Shown here piece by piece: positions 1-11,377 of a stretch of DNA of 64,000 nt; within the stretch, counting starts at the first letter, position 1, and each line of letters begins with the position of its first letter. Where the stretch lies: the NCBI GenBank assembly GCA_026413225.1, contig JAPMTP010000107.1, positions 1-64,000 of the forward strand, read 5' to 3'. The DNA comes from Otis tarda (Eukaryota > Chordata > Aves > Otidiformes > Otididae). Made by a program: the position numbers and the translations under genes. The notes below the pieces were generated by a model that worked only from the letters and a program-made list of their open reading frames with translations, was not told the origin of the DNA and ran no database searches.

Positions 1-2230
1 TTTTTTTCAATGAGCGCCCTGGTGCAGCTGGTGGTAAACGTGGAAGCCCTGTTCATCAGGGAAAGCCCGGAGCCTCAATGTCTTTGCTGCTGTAGGTGCG
101 CTACCAATGGCCGCTGAGGAGAAGCAAGAGCTTGAGTGTCTAGCACTTTTGGTGTGGGAGCAATGGTCTGACGTTTCTGATTTTTCGGGGTTTTTTTCAG
201 GGGGCGCCTACGTGTAGATGGTGGTAAACGTCGGTCCCCTGTTTGTCAGGGAAAGCCCGGAGCCCCAATGTCTGTGCTGCTGTAGGTGCGCTGCCAATGG
301 CCGCTGAGGAGCAGCAAGAGCTTGAGTGGCTGGCACTTTTGGTGTGGGAGCAATGGTTCGATGTTCGTGATTTTTCGGGGTTTTTTTCAGTGGGCACCTA
401 CGTGTAGCTGGTGGTAAACGTCGAAGCCCTGTTCATCAGGGAAAGCCCGGAGCCCCAATGTCTGTGCTACTGTAGGTGCACTTCCAATGGCCGCTGACGA
501 GCAGCAAGAGCTTGAGTGCCTGGCACTTTTGGTGTGGGAGCAATCATCCGATCGTGGTGATTTTTCAGGTTTTTTTTTCAAGGGGCTCCCGCGTGTAGCT
601 GGTGGTAAACGTGAAAGCCCTGTTCGTCAGGGAAAGCCCGGAGCCCCAATGTCTGTGCTGCTGTACGTGCACTACCAATATCCGCTGAGGAGCAGCAAGA
701 GCTTGAGTGTCTAGCACTTTTGGTGTGGGAGCAATGGTCCGACGTTCGTGATTTTTCGGGCTTATTTTTCAGGGGGCGCACACGTGTAGATGGTGGTAAA
801 GGTCGAAGCCCTGTTCGTCATAGAAAGCCCAGAGCACAAATGTCTCTGGTGCAGTAGGTGGACTGCCAATGGCCGCTGAGGAGCTGCAAGAGCTTGAGTG
901 GCTGGCACTTTTGGTGTGGGAGCAATGGTTCGACGTTCGTGATTTTTCAGGGTTTTTTTCAGTGGGCACCCACGTGTAGCTGGTGGTAAACGTCGAAGCC
1001 CTGTTCGTCAGGGAAAGCCCGGAGCCCCAATGTCTGTGCTGCTGTAGGTGCACTGCCAATAGCCGCTGAGGAGCAGCAAGAGCCTAAGTGGCTGGCACTT
1101 TTGGTGTGGGAGCAATCGTCCGACGTTCGTGATTTTTTCTGGGTTTTTTTCAGTGGGCGCCCAGGTGCATCTGGTGGTAAACATCGAAGCCCTGTTCGTC
1201 AGAGAAAGCCCGGAGCCCCAATGTCTCTGGTGCGGTAGATGGACTGCCAATGGCCGCTGAGGGGCAGCAAGAGCTTGAGTGGCTGGCACTTTTGGTGTGG
1301 GAGCAATCGTCAGACGTTCGTCATTTTTCGGGGTTTTTTTCAGTTGGCGCCCACGTGTAGCTGGTGGTAAACGTTGAAGCCCTGTTCGTCAGGGAAAGCC
1401 CGGAGCCCCAGTGTCTGTGCTGCTGTAGGTGCACTGCCAATGGCCGCTGAGGAGCAGCAAGAGCTTGAGTGGCTGGCACTTTTGGTGTGGGAGCAATGGT
1501 CCGACGTTAGTGATTTCTTAGGTTTTTTTTCAGTGAGAGCCCCGGTGAACCTGGTGGTATACGTCGAAGCCCTGTTCGTCAGGGAAAGCCCGGAGCCCCA
1601 TCGTCTGTGCTGCTGTAGGTGCACTGCCAATGGCCGCTGAGGAGCAGCAAGAGCTTGAGTGGCTGGCACTTTTGGTGTGGGAGCAATGGTTCGACGTTCG
1701 TGATTTTTTAGGGTTTTTTTCAGTGGGCGCCCACGTGTACCTGGTGGTAAACGTCGAAGCTCTGTTCGTCAGGGAAAGCCCGGAGCCCCAATGTCTGTGC
1801 TGCTGTAGGTGCGCTGCCAATGGCCGCTGAGGAGCAGCAAGAGCTTGAGTGGCTGGCACTTTTGGTGTGGGAGCATTGGTCCGACATTCGTGATTTTTTG
1901 GGGTTTTTTTTTCAGTGAGCGCCCTGGTGCAGCTGGTGGTAAAGGTCAAAGCCCTGTTCGTCAGGGAAAGCCCGGAGCCCCAATGTCTGTGCTGCTGTAG
2001 GTGCACTGCCAATGGCCGCTGAGGAGCAGCAAGAGCTTGAGTGGCTGGCACTTTTGGTGTGGGAGCAATCGTCCGACGTTCGTGACTTTTTAGGGTAATG
2101 TTTTTTTTCAGTGGGCGCCCACGTGCAGCTGGTGGTAAACGTCGAAGCCCTGTTCGTCAGGGAAAGCCCGAAGCCCCAATGTCTCTGGTGCTGTAGATGG
2201 GCTGCCAATGGCCGCTGAGGGGCAGCAAGA
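1..2230 (-). repeat. homogeneous ~191-bp satellite array (left end)
   Basis: About 12 tandem monomers of 190-192 bp. 'Plus' orientation is used here for the strand reading CAAGCTCTTGCTGCTCCTCA; this array therefore lies on the minus strand. Each unit carries GAGGAGCAGCAAGAGCTTGAG, a T-rich tract near TTTTTCGGGGTTTTTTT, and CCCTGTTCGTCAGGG. Units differ by scattered substitutions and small changes in T-tract length. Short open frames cross each unit, but the period is not a multiple of 3 and the frames break every one or two units, so I do not call them genes. The array runs off the left edge of the window. Confidence 0.95.
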
Positions 2231-5200
2231 GCTTTAGTTGCTGGCACTTGTGGTGTGGGAGCAATCGTCTGACGTTCGTGATTTTTAGGGTATGTTTTCA
2301 GTGGGCTCTTCCCTGCAGTTGATGGCAAACGTCGAAGTGCTGTTGGCCTTGGAAAGCCGAGAGCCCCCGTGTCTGTGGTGCTGTAGTTGCGGCGTCAGCG
2401 GCCAGTGAGGGCCAGCAAGAGGTTTAGTTGCTGGCACTTTTGATGGGGTAGCAATCGTGCAATGTTCGTGGTTTTTGAAGCATTTTGTAAGTGGGAGGCC
2501 CTGTGTATTTGATGAAAAACATAGAAGCGCTGTTCATCAGGGAAAGCCCAGAGCCCCAGTGTCTGGTGTCCTGTAGATGCGGTGTGAAGGGTGGGTGAGG
2601 AGCAGCAAGAGCCTGAGTTGCTGGCACGTTTGGTGTGGGAACAATCATCCCATGTTCATGATTTTTAGTGTAATTTCTTCAGTGGGTGCTTCAGTGCATT
2701 TGATGGTAAACTTCGAAACGCTGTTCATCAGGGAAAGCCTGAAGCACCAGTGTCTGTGTTGTAGATGCTGCGACAACAGCCGGTGAGGAGCTGCAAGAGC
2801 TTGAGTTGCTGGCACTTTTGGTGTGGGAGCAATCGTCCCACGTACATGATTTTTAGGGCATTTTGTAAGTGGGTGGCCCTGTGCAGTTGATGGTAAACGT
2901 CGAAGCGCTGTTCATCAGGGAAAGCCGGGAGCCCCAGTGTATGTGGTGCTGTAGGTGCGGTGTGAAGGGGCGGTGAGGAGGAGCAAGAGCTTTATTTGCT
3001 GGCACTTTTGGTGTGGGAGCAATCGTCCGACGTTCGTGATTTTTAGGGTAATGTTTTTAGTGGGTACTCCTGTGCATTTTATGATAATGTCGAAGCGCTG
3101 TTCGTCAGGCAAAGACCGCAGCCCCAGTGTCTGTGGTGCTGTAGAAGAGGCGTCAACGGCCGCTGAGGAGCAGCAAGAGCTTTAGTTATTGGCACTTTTG
3201 GTGTGGGAGCAATCGTCCGACGTTCATGATTTTTAGTGTTTTTTCTTTCAGTGGGCGATTCCGTGCAGTTGATGGTAAACGTCGAAGCAGAGTTGGTCAG
3301 GGAAAGCCCAGAGCCGCAGTGTCGGTGGTGCTGTAGATGCAGCGTCAAAGGCCGCTGAGGAGCAGCAAGAGCTTGAGTGGCTGGCACTTTTGGTGTGGGA
3401 GCAATCGTCCGGTATTCGTGATTTTTAGGGTATCTTTAAGTGGGCTCTTCCCTGCAGTTGATGGTAAACTTCAAAGCGCTGTTCGTCATGGGAAGCCTGG
3501 AGCCCCAATGTCTGTGGTGCTGTATGTGCGGCATCAACGGCCGGTGAGGAGCAGCAAGAGCTTGAGTTGCTGGCACTTTTGCTGTGGAAGCAATCATCCG
3601 ACGTTCGTGAATTTTGGGGCATTTTCGAAGTGGGCAGCCCTGTGCAGTTGATGGTAAACGTCGAAGCGCTGTTCTTCATGGGAAGTCCGGAGCCTCAGTG
3701 TCTGTGGTGCTGTAGATGCCGTGTGAAGGGGAGGTGAGGAGCAGCAAGAACATGCGTTGCTGGCACTTTCGGTGTGGGAGCAATCGTCCGATGTTTGTGA
3801 TTTTTTGTGGTTTTTTTCCGTGGGCGCTTCCGTGCCGTTGATGGTAAAAGTCGAAGCGCTGTGGGTCAGGGAAAGCCCGAAGCCCCAGTGTCGGTGGTGC
3901 TGTAGATGCGACGTCAGCGGCCACTGACGAGCAGCAAGAGCTTTAGTTGCTAGCAGTTTTAGTGTGGGAGCAATCGTCTGACGTTCGTGATTTTTCGGGG
4001 GTTTTTTCAGTGGGCGCTTTTGTACAGTTGATGGTAAACGTGGAAGCGGTGTTCATCAGGGAAAGCCTGGAGCCGCAGTGTCTCTGGTGCTGTATGTACG
4101 GCATCAACAGTCAGTGAGGAGCAGCAAGAGCTTGAGTTGCTGGCACTTTTGGTGTGGGAGCAATCGTCTGACGTTCTTCATTTTTAGGGTATTTTGTCAG
4201 TGGGCGCTTCCGTGCAGTTGATGGTAAACGTCGAAGCGCTGTTCGTCAGGGAAATCCCGAAGCCCCAGTGTCGCTGGTGCTGTAGAACCGGCGTGAATGG
4301 CCGCTGAGGAGCAGTAAGAGCTTGAGTTGCTGGCAGTTGTGGTGTGGGAGCAATGGTCCGACGTTCGTGATTTTTAGGGTATTTTTTCAGTGGACGGCAC
4401 TGTGCAGTTGATGGGAAATGCTGAAGCGCTGTTCATGTGGGAAAGCTTGGACCCCCAATGTCTGTGGTGCTGTAGATGCGACGTCAACGGCTAGTGATAA
4501 GCAGCAAGAGCTTGAGTGTCTGCAACTTTTGGTGTGGGAGCAATCGTCAGACATTTATGATTTTTAGTGTATTTTATCAGTGGACGGCCCTGTTCTGTTG
4601 ATGGCAAAACGGCGAAGCGCTGTTCATCAGGGAAAGCCTGGACCCCCAGTGTCTCTGGTGCTGTAGATGCGACGTCAATGGCTAGTGATAAGCAGCAAGA
4701 GCTTGAGTGTCTGGCACTTTTGGTGTGGGAGCAATCGTGCGACATTCATGATTTTTAGTGTATTTGTTTCAGTGGGCGCTTTCGAGCACTTAATGGTAAA
4801 TCTCGAAGCGCTGTTTGTCAGGGAAAGCCCAGAGCCCCAGTGTCTGAGGTTTTCTAGATGCGGTGTGATGGGCGGGTGAGGAGCAGCAAGAGCTTGAGTT
4901 GCTGGCACTTTTGGTATGGGAGCAATAGTCCAACGTTGGTGATTTTTAGTGGATTTTGTCAGTGCTGGTCCTGTTTTTTAGGGTATTTTTTCAGTGGGCA
5001 CTTCCGTGCAGTTGATGGTAGACATTGAAGAGCTCTTGGTCAGGGAAAGCCCGGAGCCCCAGTGTCTGTTGTGTTGTAGATGTGGCATCAACGGCCGGTG
5101 AGGAGCAGCAAGAGTTTGAGTTGCTGGCACTTTTGCTGTGGGAGCAATCGTCTGACATTCGTACCTTTTATGGTATTTTTTTTTAGTGGGTGCACCTATG

Positions 5201-7012
5201 CAGTTGATGGTAAACGTCGAAGCACTGTTGGTCATGAAAAGCCCAGAGCCCCAATGTCTGTGGTGCTGTAGATGCAGAGTCAACTGCCGGTGAGGAGCAA
5301 CAAGTGCTTTAGTTGCTGGCACTTTTGGTATGGGAGCAATCGTCCGACTTTTGTGATTTTGGGATATTTTTTTCTGTGGGCGCTTCTGTGCATTTGATGG
5401 TAAAAGTCGAAGCGCTGTTCATCTGGGAAAGCCCAGAGCCCCAGTGTCTGTGCTGCTGTAGATGCGGTGTCAACGGCCGCTGAGGAGCAGCAAGAGCTTG
5501 AGTGGCTGGCACTTTTGGTGTGGGAACAATTGTCCCACGTTCGTGATTTTTAGGGTAATTTTTCAATGGGCATTCTGTGCAGTTGATGGTAAATGTCGAA
5601 AGGCTGTTGGTCATGGAAAGCCCAGAGCCCCAATGTCTCTGGTGGTGTAGGTGCAGCATTAAAGTCCGGTGAGGGGCAGCAAGAGCTTGAATTGCTGGCA
5701 ATTCTGGTGTCGGAGCAATATGCAGACCTTCGTGATTTTTAGGATATTTTGTCAGTGGGCGGCCCTGTGCATTTTATGTTATACGTCGATGCGCTGTTGG
5801 TCATGAAAAGCCCAGAACCCCAATGTCTGTGATGCTGTAGATGCGACGTCAAATGCCGGTGAGGAGCAGCAAGTGCTTTAGTTGCTGGCAGCTGTGGTGT
5901 GGGAGCAATCGTCCAATGTTCGTGATTTTTAGTGGATTTTGTCAGTGCTGGTCCTGTGCTGTTGATGGTAAATTTCGAAGGACTGTTTGTCAGGGAAACC
6001 CTGGAGCCCCAGTGTCTGTGGTACTGTAGATGCGGCATCAGCGGCTGGTGAGGAGCAGCAAGAGCTTTAGTTACTAGCACTTTTGGTGTGGGAGCAATCG
6101 TCCGACGTTCGTGATTTTTAGGGTATTTTTTCAGAGGGCACTTCCGTGCAATTGATGGTAAATGTCAAAGCATTTTCGTCAGGGAATGCCCGGATTCCCA
6201 ATGTCTGTGGTCCTGAAGATGCGGTGTTAAGGGTGGGTGAGGAGCAGCAAGAGCTTGAGTGGCTGGCACTTTTGGTGTGGGAGCAATCATCTGACGTTCA
6301 TGATTTTTAGGGTACTTTTCAGGGGAAATTCTGTTCGACTGATGTAAACGTCGAAGCGCTGATCGTCAGGGAAAGCCCTGAGCCCCAGTGTCTGTGGTGC
6401 TGTAGATGCGGCATCAGTTGCTGGTGAGGTGCAGAAAGAGCTTTAGTGTCTGGCACGGTTGGTGTGGGAGCAATCGTGCGACATTCGTGATTTTTAGGGT
6501 ATTTTTTCAGTGGACGGCCCTGTCCAGTTGATGGGAAACTTCGAAGCGCTGTTCGTCCGGAAAAGCCAGAAGGCCCATTGTCTGTGATGCTATAGATGAG
6601 GCGTGAACGGCCGGTGAGGAGCAGCGAGAGCTTGAGTTGCTGGCACTTTTGCTGTGGGAGCAATCGTCTGACATTCGTACCTTTTATGGTATATTTTTAG
6701 TGGGTGCTCCTATGCAGTTGATGGTAAACGTCGAAGCCCTGTTCGTCAGGGAAAGCCCAGAGCCCCAATGTCTGTGGTGCTGTCGATGCGGAGTCAACTG
6801 CTGGTGAGGAGCAGCAAGTGCTTTAGTTGCTGGCACTTTTGGTATGGGAGCAATCGTCCAACGTTCGTGATTTTGGGATATATTTTCTGTGGGCGCTTCT
6901 GTGCAGCTGTTGGTAAACGTCGAAGCGCTGTTCGTCAGGGAAAGCCCGGAGCCCCAATGTCTGTGGTGTTGTAGATGTGGCGTCAACAACCGGTGAGGAG
7001 CAGCAAGAGCTG
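2231..7012 (-). repeat. degenerate ~188-bp satellite array
   Basis: About 25 monomers of the same satellite in the same orientation, clearly older. Units read GATTTTTAGGGTATTTT where the young array reads TTTTTCGGGGTTTT, GTTGATGGTAAACG instead of GCTGGTGGTAAACG, and CGCTGTTCGTCAGGG instead of CCCTGTTCGTCAGGG. One monomer near 4935-4990 is truncated and fused (CAGTGCTGGTCCTGTTTTTT). Individual units match particular units of 26345-30835 in reverse complement, so this stretch is the outer part of the left palindrome arm. No gene seen. Confidence 0.93.
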
Positions 7013-7354
7013 CTCACAGGGCTGCCGGCTTGAAATGGTGGAAAATGTCGGAGTCCTGGTGGTCTAGGACTGACTAGGACTATCCCCAACGTCAGACGAT
7101 TGCTCTGGGCTTCCCTAGGCCAACAGGACTCTGACATTTGCCACCAAGTCAACCTGGCAGCCCTCTGAGAATAAATCTTATAAGTCCCGAACATCAGACG
7201 ATTACTCCAACACCAGAAGTGCCTGCTCTGAAAGTTCTTGCTGCTCCTCACCGACTCTTCCCACCGCATCTACAAGCTCAAAAACATTGGGTCTCTTGGC
7301 TTTCCTGCATCACCAGGATTCTGACACTTACTATTGACATACGGAAATGGACTC
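7013..7354. repeat. diverged satellite with a strand flip
   Basis: At 7013-7070 the satellite is still on the minus strand but belongs to a more diverged subfamily (GTCGGAGTCCTGGTGGTCTAGGA). At about 7070-7085, around CTAGGACTGACTAGGAC, it reverses, and from 7086 to 7340 it reads on the plus strand (AACGTCAGACGATTGCTC, then TTCTTGCTGCTCCTCACC). One reversed monomer is internally deleted, with GATTGCTC joined directly to TGGGCTTCCC. The same structure is mirrored at 26167-26344 and 25985-26166 on the other side of the solo LTR. The last bases before 7355 are non-satellite flank or satellite too diverged to assign. Confidence 0.75.
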
Positions 7355-7383
7355 TGTAACTCGGAAGTTATAAACTAGGTATG

Positions 7384-7389
7384 TTTATT
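7384..7389 (-). terminator. LTR polyadenylation signal (left copy)
   Basis: AATAAA on the minus strand (TTTATT on plus), about 30 bp before the LTR end, where an LTR poly(A) signal is expected. Confidence 0.6.
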
Positions 7390-7454
7390 GCGTGCAGATG
7401 CACGGGGGATCGCTCCACCACAAGCGTGCATGCCCGAGGTAGAAAACCGTCCCA

Positions 7455-7462
7455 TTTTTATA
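7455..7462 (-). promoter_or_regulatory. LTR TATA box (left copy)
   Basis: TATAAAAA on the minus strand, about 66 bp upstream of the AATAAA. This is a normal TATA-to-poly(A) spacing for an LTR with a short R region. It would direct transcription toward position 1, into the adjacent satellite. Activity is not shown by sequence. Confidence 0.55.
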
Positions 7463-7956
7463 CAATAAAACAATGAATATTCAATTGACGCCTAGACATA
7501 TTCATTACCTAAACCCACCTACTCTTGCTTCGTATGCTAATTAGCTTATCAGTCCTTCGCGCTTGCGCAAATTCTCCCAATAATTGTGGGCAGGGGTCTT
7601 CGGTGGTCTTTGGGATGAAGGCCGTAGGTCTTCTTCATGGTGTACTTTTCACCTTTAGCCTAGAATGCAATGATCCTGCAAGCTTGCAGTGTTCTTATCA
7701 GCTTGAGCTGATTCATGTCCTTGTTAACCATCTGTTTTCCTTTAGCAAGGAGGTTTATAGACGTATTTGTGACACATGCCATCCTGGTTTTGAATTCTTC
7801 TTCTTTCTAATCACTCCCTTGAGATAATGCGAGACTGTTTCTCACTCCTTACAAATGAGTCCTTCGTCAGGAAAAGAAAAAAAAACAGACTTCCTCCTCC
7901 ATTAATTGTTTCTCTAAGCTATATGGTTACGTGACTATGTTGTGTAACTATATTCT

Positions 7957-8398
7957 TGTCCTGGTTCTGGCTAGGATAGAGTTAATATTTACCTGAGCTG
8001 GGTGGAGAACTGCAGCTGGTAGCTCCTATGGCTGGGATAGTTAACTAATTAGCTAACAGCTGGGGTTAATTTACCCAAATTAGCCAAAGGGCTGTTCCAT
8101 CCCATCTGACATCATGCTCAGTTTATAAGTGAGGAGGGTGCTAAAGGGAGCCTCCTGCTGCTTGGAAGAAACTAGGTGTGGAGGTTTGTTGTAAGCCATT
8201 ATACTGTATTTGTATTGCATCACTGTTTTGTTTTCTTCTGTCATTACTGTTAAATTTACTTTTTGTTCAATCTCAACCCACGTGTTTGGTTTTTTCCCTG
8301 GTTTTCTTTTGTTTACCAAATCTCCCCCTGTTCTCTTGGGGGCGGGGAGTGAGAGAGAGACTGTGTAGTCTGGTCCCGATTGGGGCTGAACTACAGCA
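7957..8398 (+). mobile_element. nested 442-bp solo LTR, ERVL-like (left copy)
   Basis: Starts TGTCCTGGTTCTGGCTAGG and ends GGGGCTGAACTACAGCA. It is the same family as the LTRs at 33266-33711 and 36092-36537, where a primer-binding site follows and fixes the orientation. A 5-bp target duplication ATTCT flanks it (7952-7956 and 8399-8403). It sits in the opposite orientation inside the ERV 3' LTR. TTTATAAGTGAGG is a possible TATA element. The right-arm copy (23710-24151) has the same length and duplication, so the insertion predates the palindrome. Confidence 0.9.
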
Positions 8399-8469
8399 AT
8401 TCTTTAAGTGCATACATATATAGTTGTGATTAACTTATTGTCCCCATTTCTACGTGGTCCCCTATATCA

Positions 8470-8544
8470 ATCCCTCCTTTTTATCACACTAAGTAAATTC
8501 TTTTACTTAAACAGTTTCCCTGAATGATATGAAGCATCATACAC
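8470..8544 (-). other. ERV polypurine tract and env-to-LTR leader (left copy)
   Basis: Short stretch between the nested LTR at 8545 and the 3' LTR. On the minus strand it holds the tail after env and then GATAAAAAGGAGGGAT, the presumed plus-strand primer. The right arm reads six G where this arm reads GGAGGG, one of the small arm differences. Confidence 0.6.
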
Positions 8545-9387
8545 GGTTTTGTTGGGGGGGGAGGGGGGCTAATGTGGTAGCTTCTGTAGGAAACTGCTAG
8601 AAGTCACTCCCCTTTGTTCAGTGGATTCTGCCAGGCCTAGGGCGGACCCGCTGCTGGCCAAAGCTGAGCCGATTGGTAGCAGAATGTTCCGTGATAACGC
8701 CTCTGCGATAACATATTTAAGAAGGGGAAAACAGAAGAAAAAAAAGAGGGAAGAGAAGATGTGAAGAAGCTGAGCGGGGGCAGAGGCACAGAGAGGGAGG
8801 CACAGGCCTCATGGGCCTTGCAGGCCTCACCCTCTGGCCTCTTGCAAGGCTGCTGACTGGGCCCGAATCGGCCCGTGGAGGGCCCGCTGGGACAGCCATT
8901 CTGGAGAGACTGCACTCCGTGGAAGAGATGACCCACGCCGGAGCAGTTTCACGAAGGACTGTGATGTATGGGAGGGACCCCACAACAGGGCAGGGGAGGA
9001 ATGTGAGGAGGTCTTCCCCCAACCATGAAGCAGCGGCGTAAAACAACGTGTGATGAACTGACCGCCATCCCCATTCCCTCTTCCCTTTCCTGTGCAACTC
9101 GTGGGGGGGAAGGTAGTAGAGATAATGTTAATCTTGGGAAGAGGGAGGGGTGGAGGGAGGTTATCTTGTTCTCTGTCTCATTATCTTGCTGTTTGTAGTA
9201 ATAAATGAATAGTTTTCCCCAAGAGGAGTCTGTTTTGCCCGTAACGGTAACTTTAAGGATTTCTCCCTGTCCTTATGTCAAACCTCGAGCCGTTTTTCTT
9301 TATATTATCTCCCCCTGTTCTCTTGGAGGGTGGGGGAGTGAGAGAGAGACTGCGTAGTCTGGTCGTGATCGGGGCACAGTTACGACA
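8545..9387 (+). mobile_element. nested LTR, ERV2/ERVK-like, in the env tail (left copy)
   Basis: About 843 bp, related along its length to the solo LTR at 24844-25979. Both share TGGTAGCTTCTGTAGGAAAC near the 5' end, ATTTAAG as a possible TATA, AATAAATGAATAG near the poly(A) position (9200-9212), and an end GTAGTCTGGTC...TACGACA. It lacks about 280 bp of the internal minisatellite-like section present in the solo LTR. Its 5' end is imperfect: GGTTTTGTT is kept but the expected TGTTCT before it is not clear. I could not define a target duplication. It interrupts the cytoplasmic tail of env. Confidence 0.75.
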
Positions 9388-9947
9388 GTGTTACTTTCTT
9401 AAACATTCTCCAAACCCATAGGTACAGCATAATAGTTAATATTAATAAAATTCCTAAGCTAATCAAGAAGATCACAACAGGGGGCACCGTAGTATTAAGG
9501 ATCCCTGTTGCCTCTGTCCCAGCCCCACTCATGCCCTGAGTACATTTCCATTTCGTGCATAACCACAGCGGCCAAGTTTAAGCCCGACCATTTAAAAGGT
9601 GGTCCCATGCTTCCTGTAAACCCAAGGTAGGCGTGAGACCACGGCCATTTGGTGTCCTTTTGATTACAAGTTAGTGGTAAAATGCAGGAAAATATTGCAA
9701 ACCCAATCACAATTCCAGTTAAACAATTGGTCATTTTAGGATGTAGTTGTTCTAGTGGATTAGTACAGCTACTTCTGTAGATAATGTACTGCCTTCTGTG
9801 ACCTACTAAAATGGGTTTTATATTTCCTATAATAAAATGACAAATAAGATATAAACTGCACTGATGACAGATTTGGGCAATATTAGTTACTGGCCGGTCC
9901 TGGTTTCTTTGTCCGGTATCCTTTGCTGTGGTGTCCCACCGGTTCAC
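9388..9947 (-). pseudogene. env: env remnant (left copy)
   Basis: Minus-strand envelope remnant equivalent to 22152-22711. An open stretch at 9495-9947 contains an internal Met followed by a hydrophobic signal-peptide-like segment and a short surface-subunit N-terminus, then a stop. A second frame at about 9388-9490 encodes a single hydrophobic membrane span followed by a basic tail, as in a retroviral transmembrane subunit. Nearly all of the surface and transmembrane ectodomain is missing, so a large internal deletion is inferred. The tail is cut by the nested LTR. One visible arm difference: Pro here, Leu in the right arm, after the signal region. Confidence 0.6.
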
Positions 9948-10231
9948 TACTGCTTTTGGCTCACATACTTGTTACCCACATTGTTCCTGCCCTTGTCCGT
10001 TCGAACGAGTTTAAGTCTCAAGTCTTCGTTGTTGTCTGGAGTTACTTTCCACAAGGTTGCAGAGGCTCTCTTGATCCGAGTATGGTGTATGCAGGAGTTC
10101 TGTCCCTCTACCTTAATTGCCATGTAGGTGGTGAGGAGGACTTGAAAAGGTCCGGTCCTCTGTGGTTCCGGGGTTTTTTCTGTAAGAGACATATATATAG
10201 TCCCCTGGTTGTATATCGTGAACAGGCCCAT
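9947..10231 (-). pseudogene. pol: integrase C-terminal fragment (left copy)
   Basis: 94-residue open frame with GPFQVLLTTY and IHHTRIKRA, the end of gammaretroviral integrase that precedes env. It overlaps the upstream integrase frame in another phase, so a frameshift separates it from the catalytic core. Matches 21868-22152 in the right arm with one or two substitutions (Met versus Thr in the YxAIKVEG region). Confidence 0.75.
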
Positions 10232-10790
10232 CCAGACCCCTACTACGTGTTCCCATTACATGTTTTTCAATTCTTTTTGATTGTTTGTTTAGTGCCACCA
10301 TATAGGAGGTCATTATTTCTTCACCAATTTGTGAAGGTGTTCCCTTTTGTACCCCATAGGGTCGGCCATATAGAATTTTGAATGGACTAAGCCCTTCTCT
10401 TGCTCTTGGTCTGGTTCGTATTTGTATAAGAGCTAATGGTAAAGACTGAGGCCAAGTTAGATTAGTTTCCTGACCCAACTTGACAATCTGTTGTTTGATT
10501 AGGTGATTCATTTTCTCCACCTGGCCACTTGATTGTGGTCGGTAAGAGGTATGTAATTGCCAATCTATCCCTAGATGGTGGCTAATTTCTTGTACTATTC
10601 TGGACACAAAATGTGGTCCTCTATCCGAGGACATTACCGCTGGGACTCCAAACCTAGGTACTATTTCCTGGAGCAGTATTTTGGTTACTTCCCGGGCTTT
10701 AGCAGTTCTGCACGGGGAAGCTTCTGGCCAGCCTGAAAAGGTATCAGTAAGTACTAATAAGTATCGGTACCCCCTTTTCTAGGGAGTTCT
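10113..10790 (-). pseudogene. pol: integrase catalytic core (left copy)
   Basis: The minus-strand frame at 10113-10634 begins at the second catalytic Asp (SSDRGPHF) and contains the catalytic Glu (GQVEKMNH). The first Asp (VLTDTFSGWPEA) is upstream in the same phase, near 10745. All three DDE residues are visible. The chain is broken by a stop and frameshift at the GGTACCCCC region near 10775 and again at its C-terminal end. Differs from the right copy by a few residues (Val/Ala after GPHF, Tyr/Phe, Lys/Glu). Confidence 0.8.
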
Positions 10791-10939
10791 GAGAAATCAA
10801 TCTGCCAATGTTGTCCCGGACCATTCCCCTTTCCGATTTTTTTCAAGTTTCGGCCCTTTTACAACTTTAGGATTAGTCTGGAGACAAAGATCACATTGTT
10901 GACTTACTTGTCTAATGGTAGTGTATAAGTTTCGCGCTA

Positions 10940-11377
10940 TTATGTTCCTGATGAGATCTTTATATAGGGCTTCTGCCCCGCCCTCCCCACCCCCCCCCAG
11001 TGTCTTTTTCTATGTTCTTCTCGGACTACTGACCATATCATGTAGGAGGGAATTACTACCCTCCCGTGTGAGGGGTAGTAATTGGCCCACCCTTCCTCAT
11101 TATATGATCCATTTAGATCATTAATAAATTTGCCGTCTTCCTTTGTGTATTCTGGTTTACCTTCTAGAAATACCTGTCCATCAGGTATTAGCGCACCCTC
11201 TACCTTGATTGTTTCTCTAGCTGCTTGTTTTGCTTCCCTATCTGCCAGCTCATTTCCTCTTTCCAATTCTGTGCTCACTTTCTGGTGTGCTTTAATATGC
11301 ATAATTGCCACCTTTTCGGGAAGTTGGACTGCATTCAGGATTTTCAAAATCTCTTCTGTGTTTGATGGTTTTTCCAT
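10940..11377 (-). pseudogene. pol: RNase H C-terminus plus integrase zinc-binding region (left copy)
   Basis: 145-residue frame with HIKAHQKVS and NELADREAKQAA, the end of a gammaretroviral RNase H, then the integrase N-terminal region with the His pair of the HHCC domain (EEHRKRHWG). A G-rich run after HWGG (C-run at 10988-11000 on plus) differs by 3 bp from the right arm and is where the frame is lost. The Cys pair (CDLCLQ) follows in another frame near 10890. Confidence 0.75.

Larger units (their letters stand above)
7355..8469 (-). mobile_element. ERV 3' LTR, left copy (interrupted)
   Basis: On the minus strand the LTR begins TGATATAGGGG directly after a purine-rich tract (AAAAAGGAGGGAT) and ends GAGTTACA at 7355, so it has TG...CA ends. 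It is 1115 bp long, but 442 bp plus a 5-bp target duplication belong to the nested LTR at 7957-8398; the native LTR is about 670 bp. A TATA-like box and AATAAA lie near its 3' end. No 5' partner exists in this arm. Confidence 0.8.

Noticed and set aside
8637-9097. Pro/Arg-rich open frames in LTR regions (also 23003-23466 and 25183-25951)
   Set aside because: They lie wholly inside LTRs with TATA and poly(A) elements; no domain and frames on both strands.
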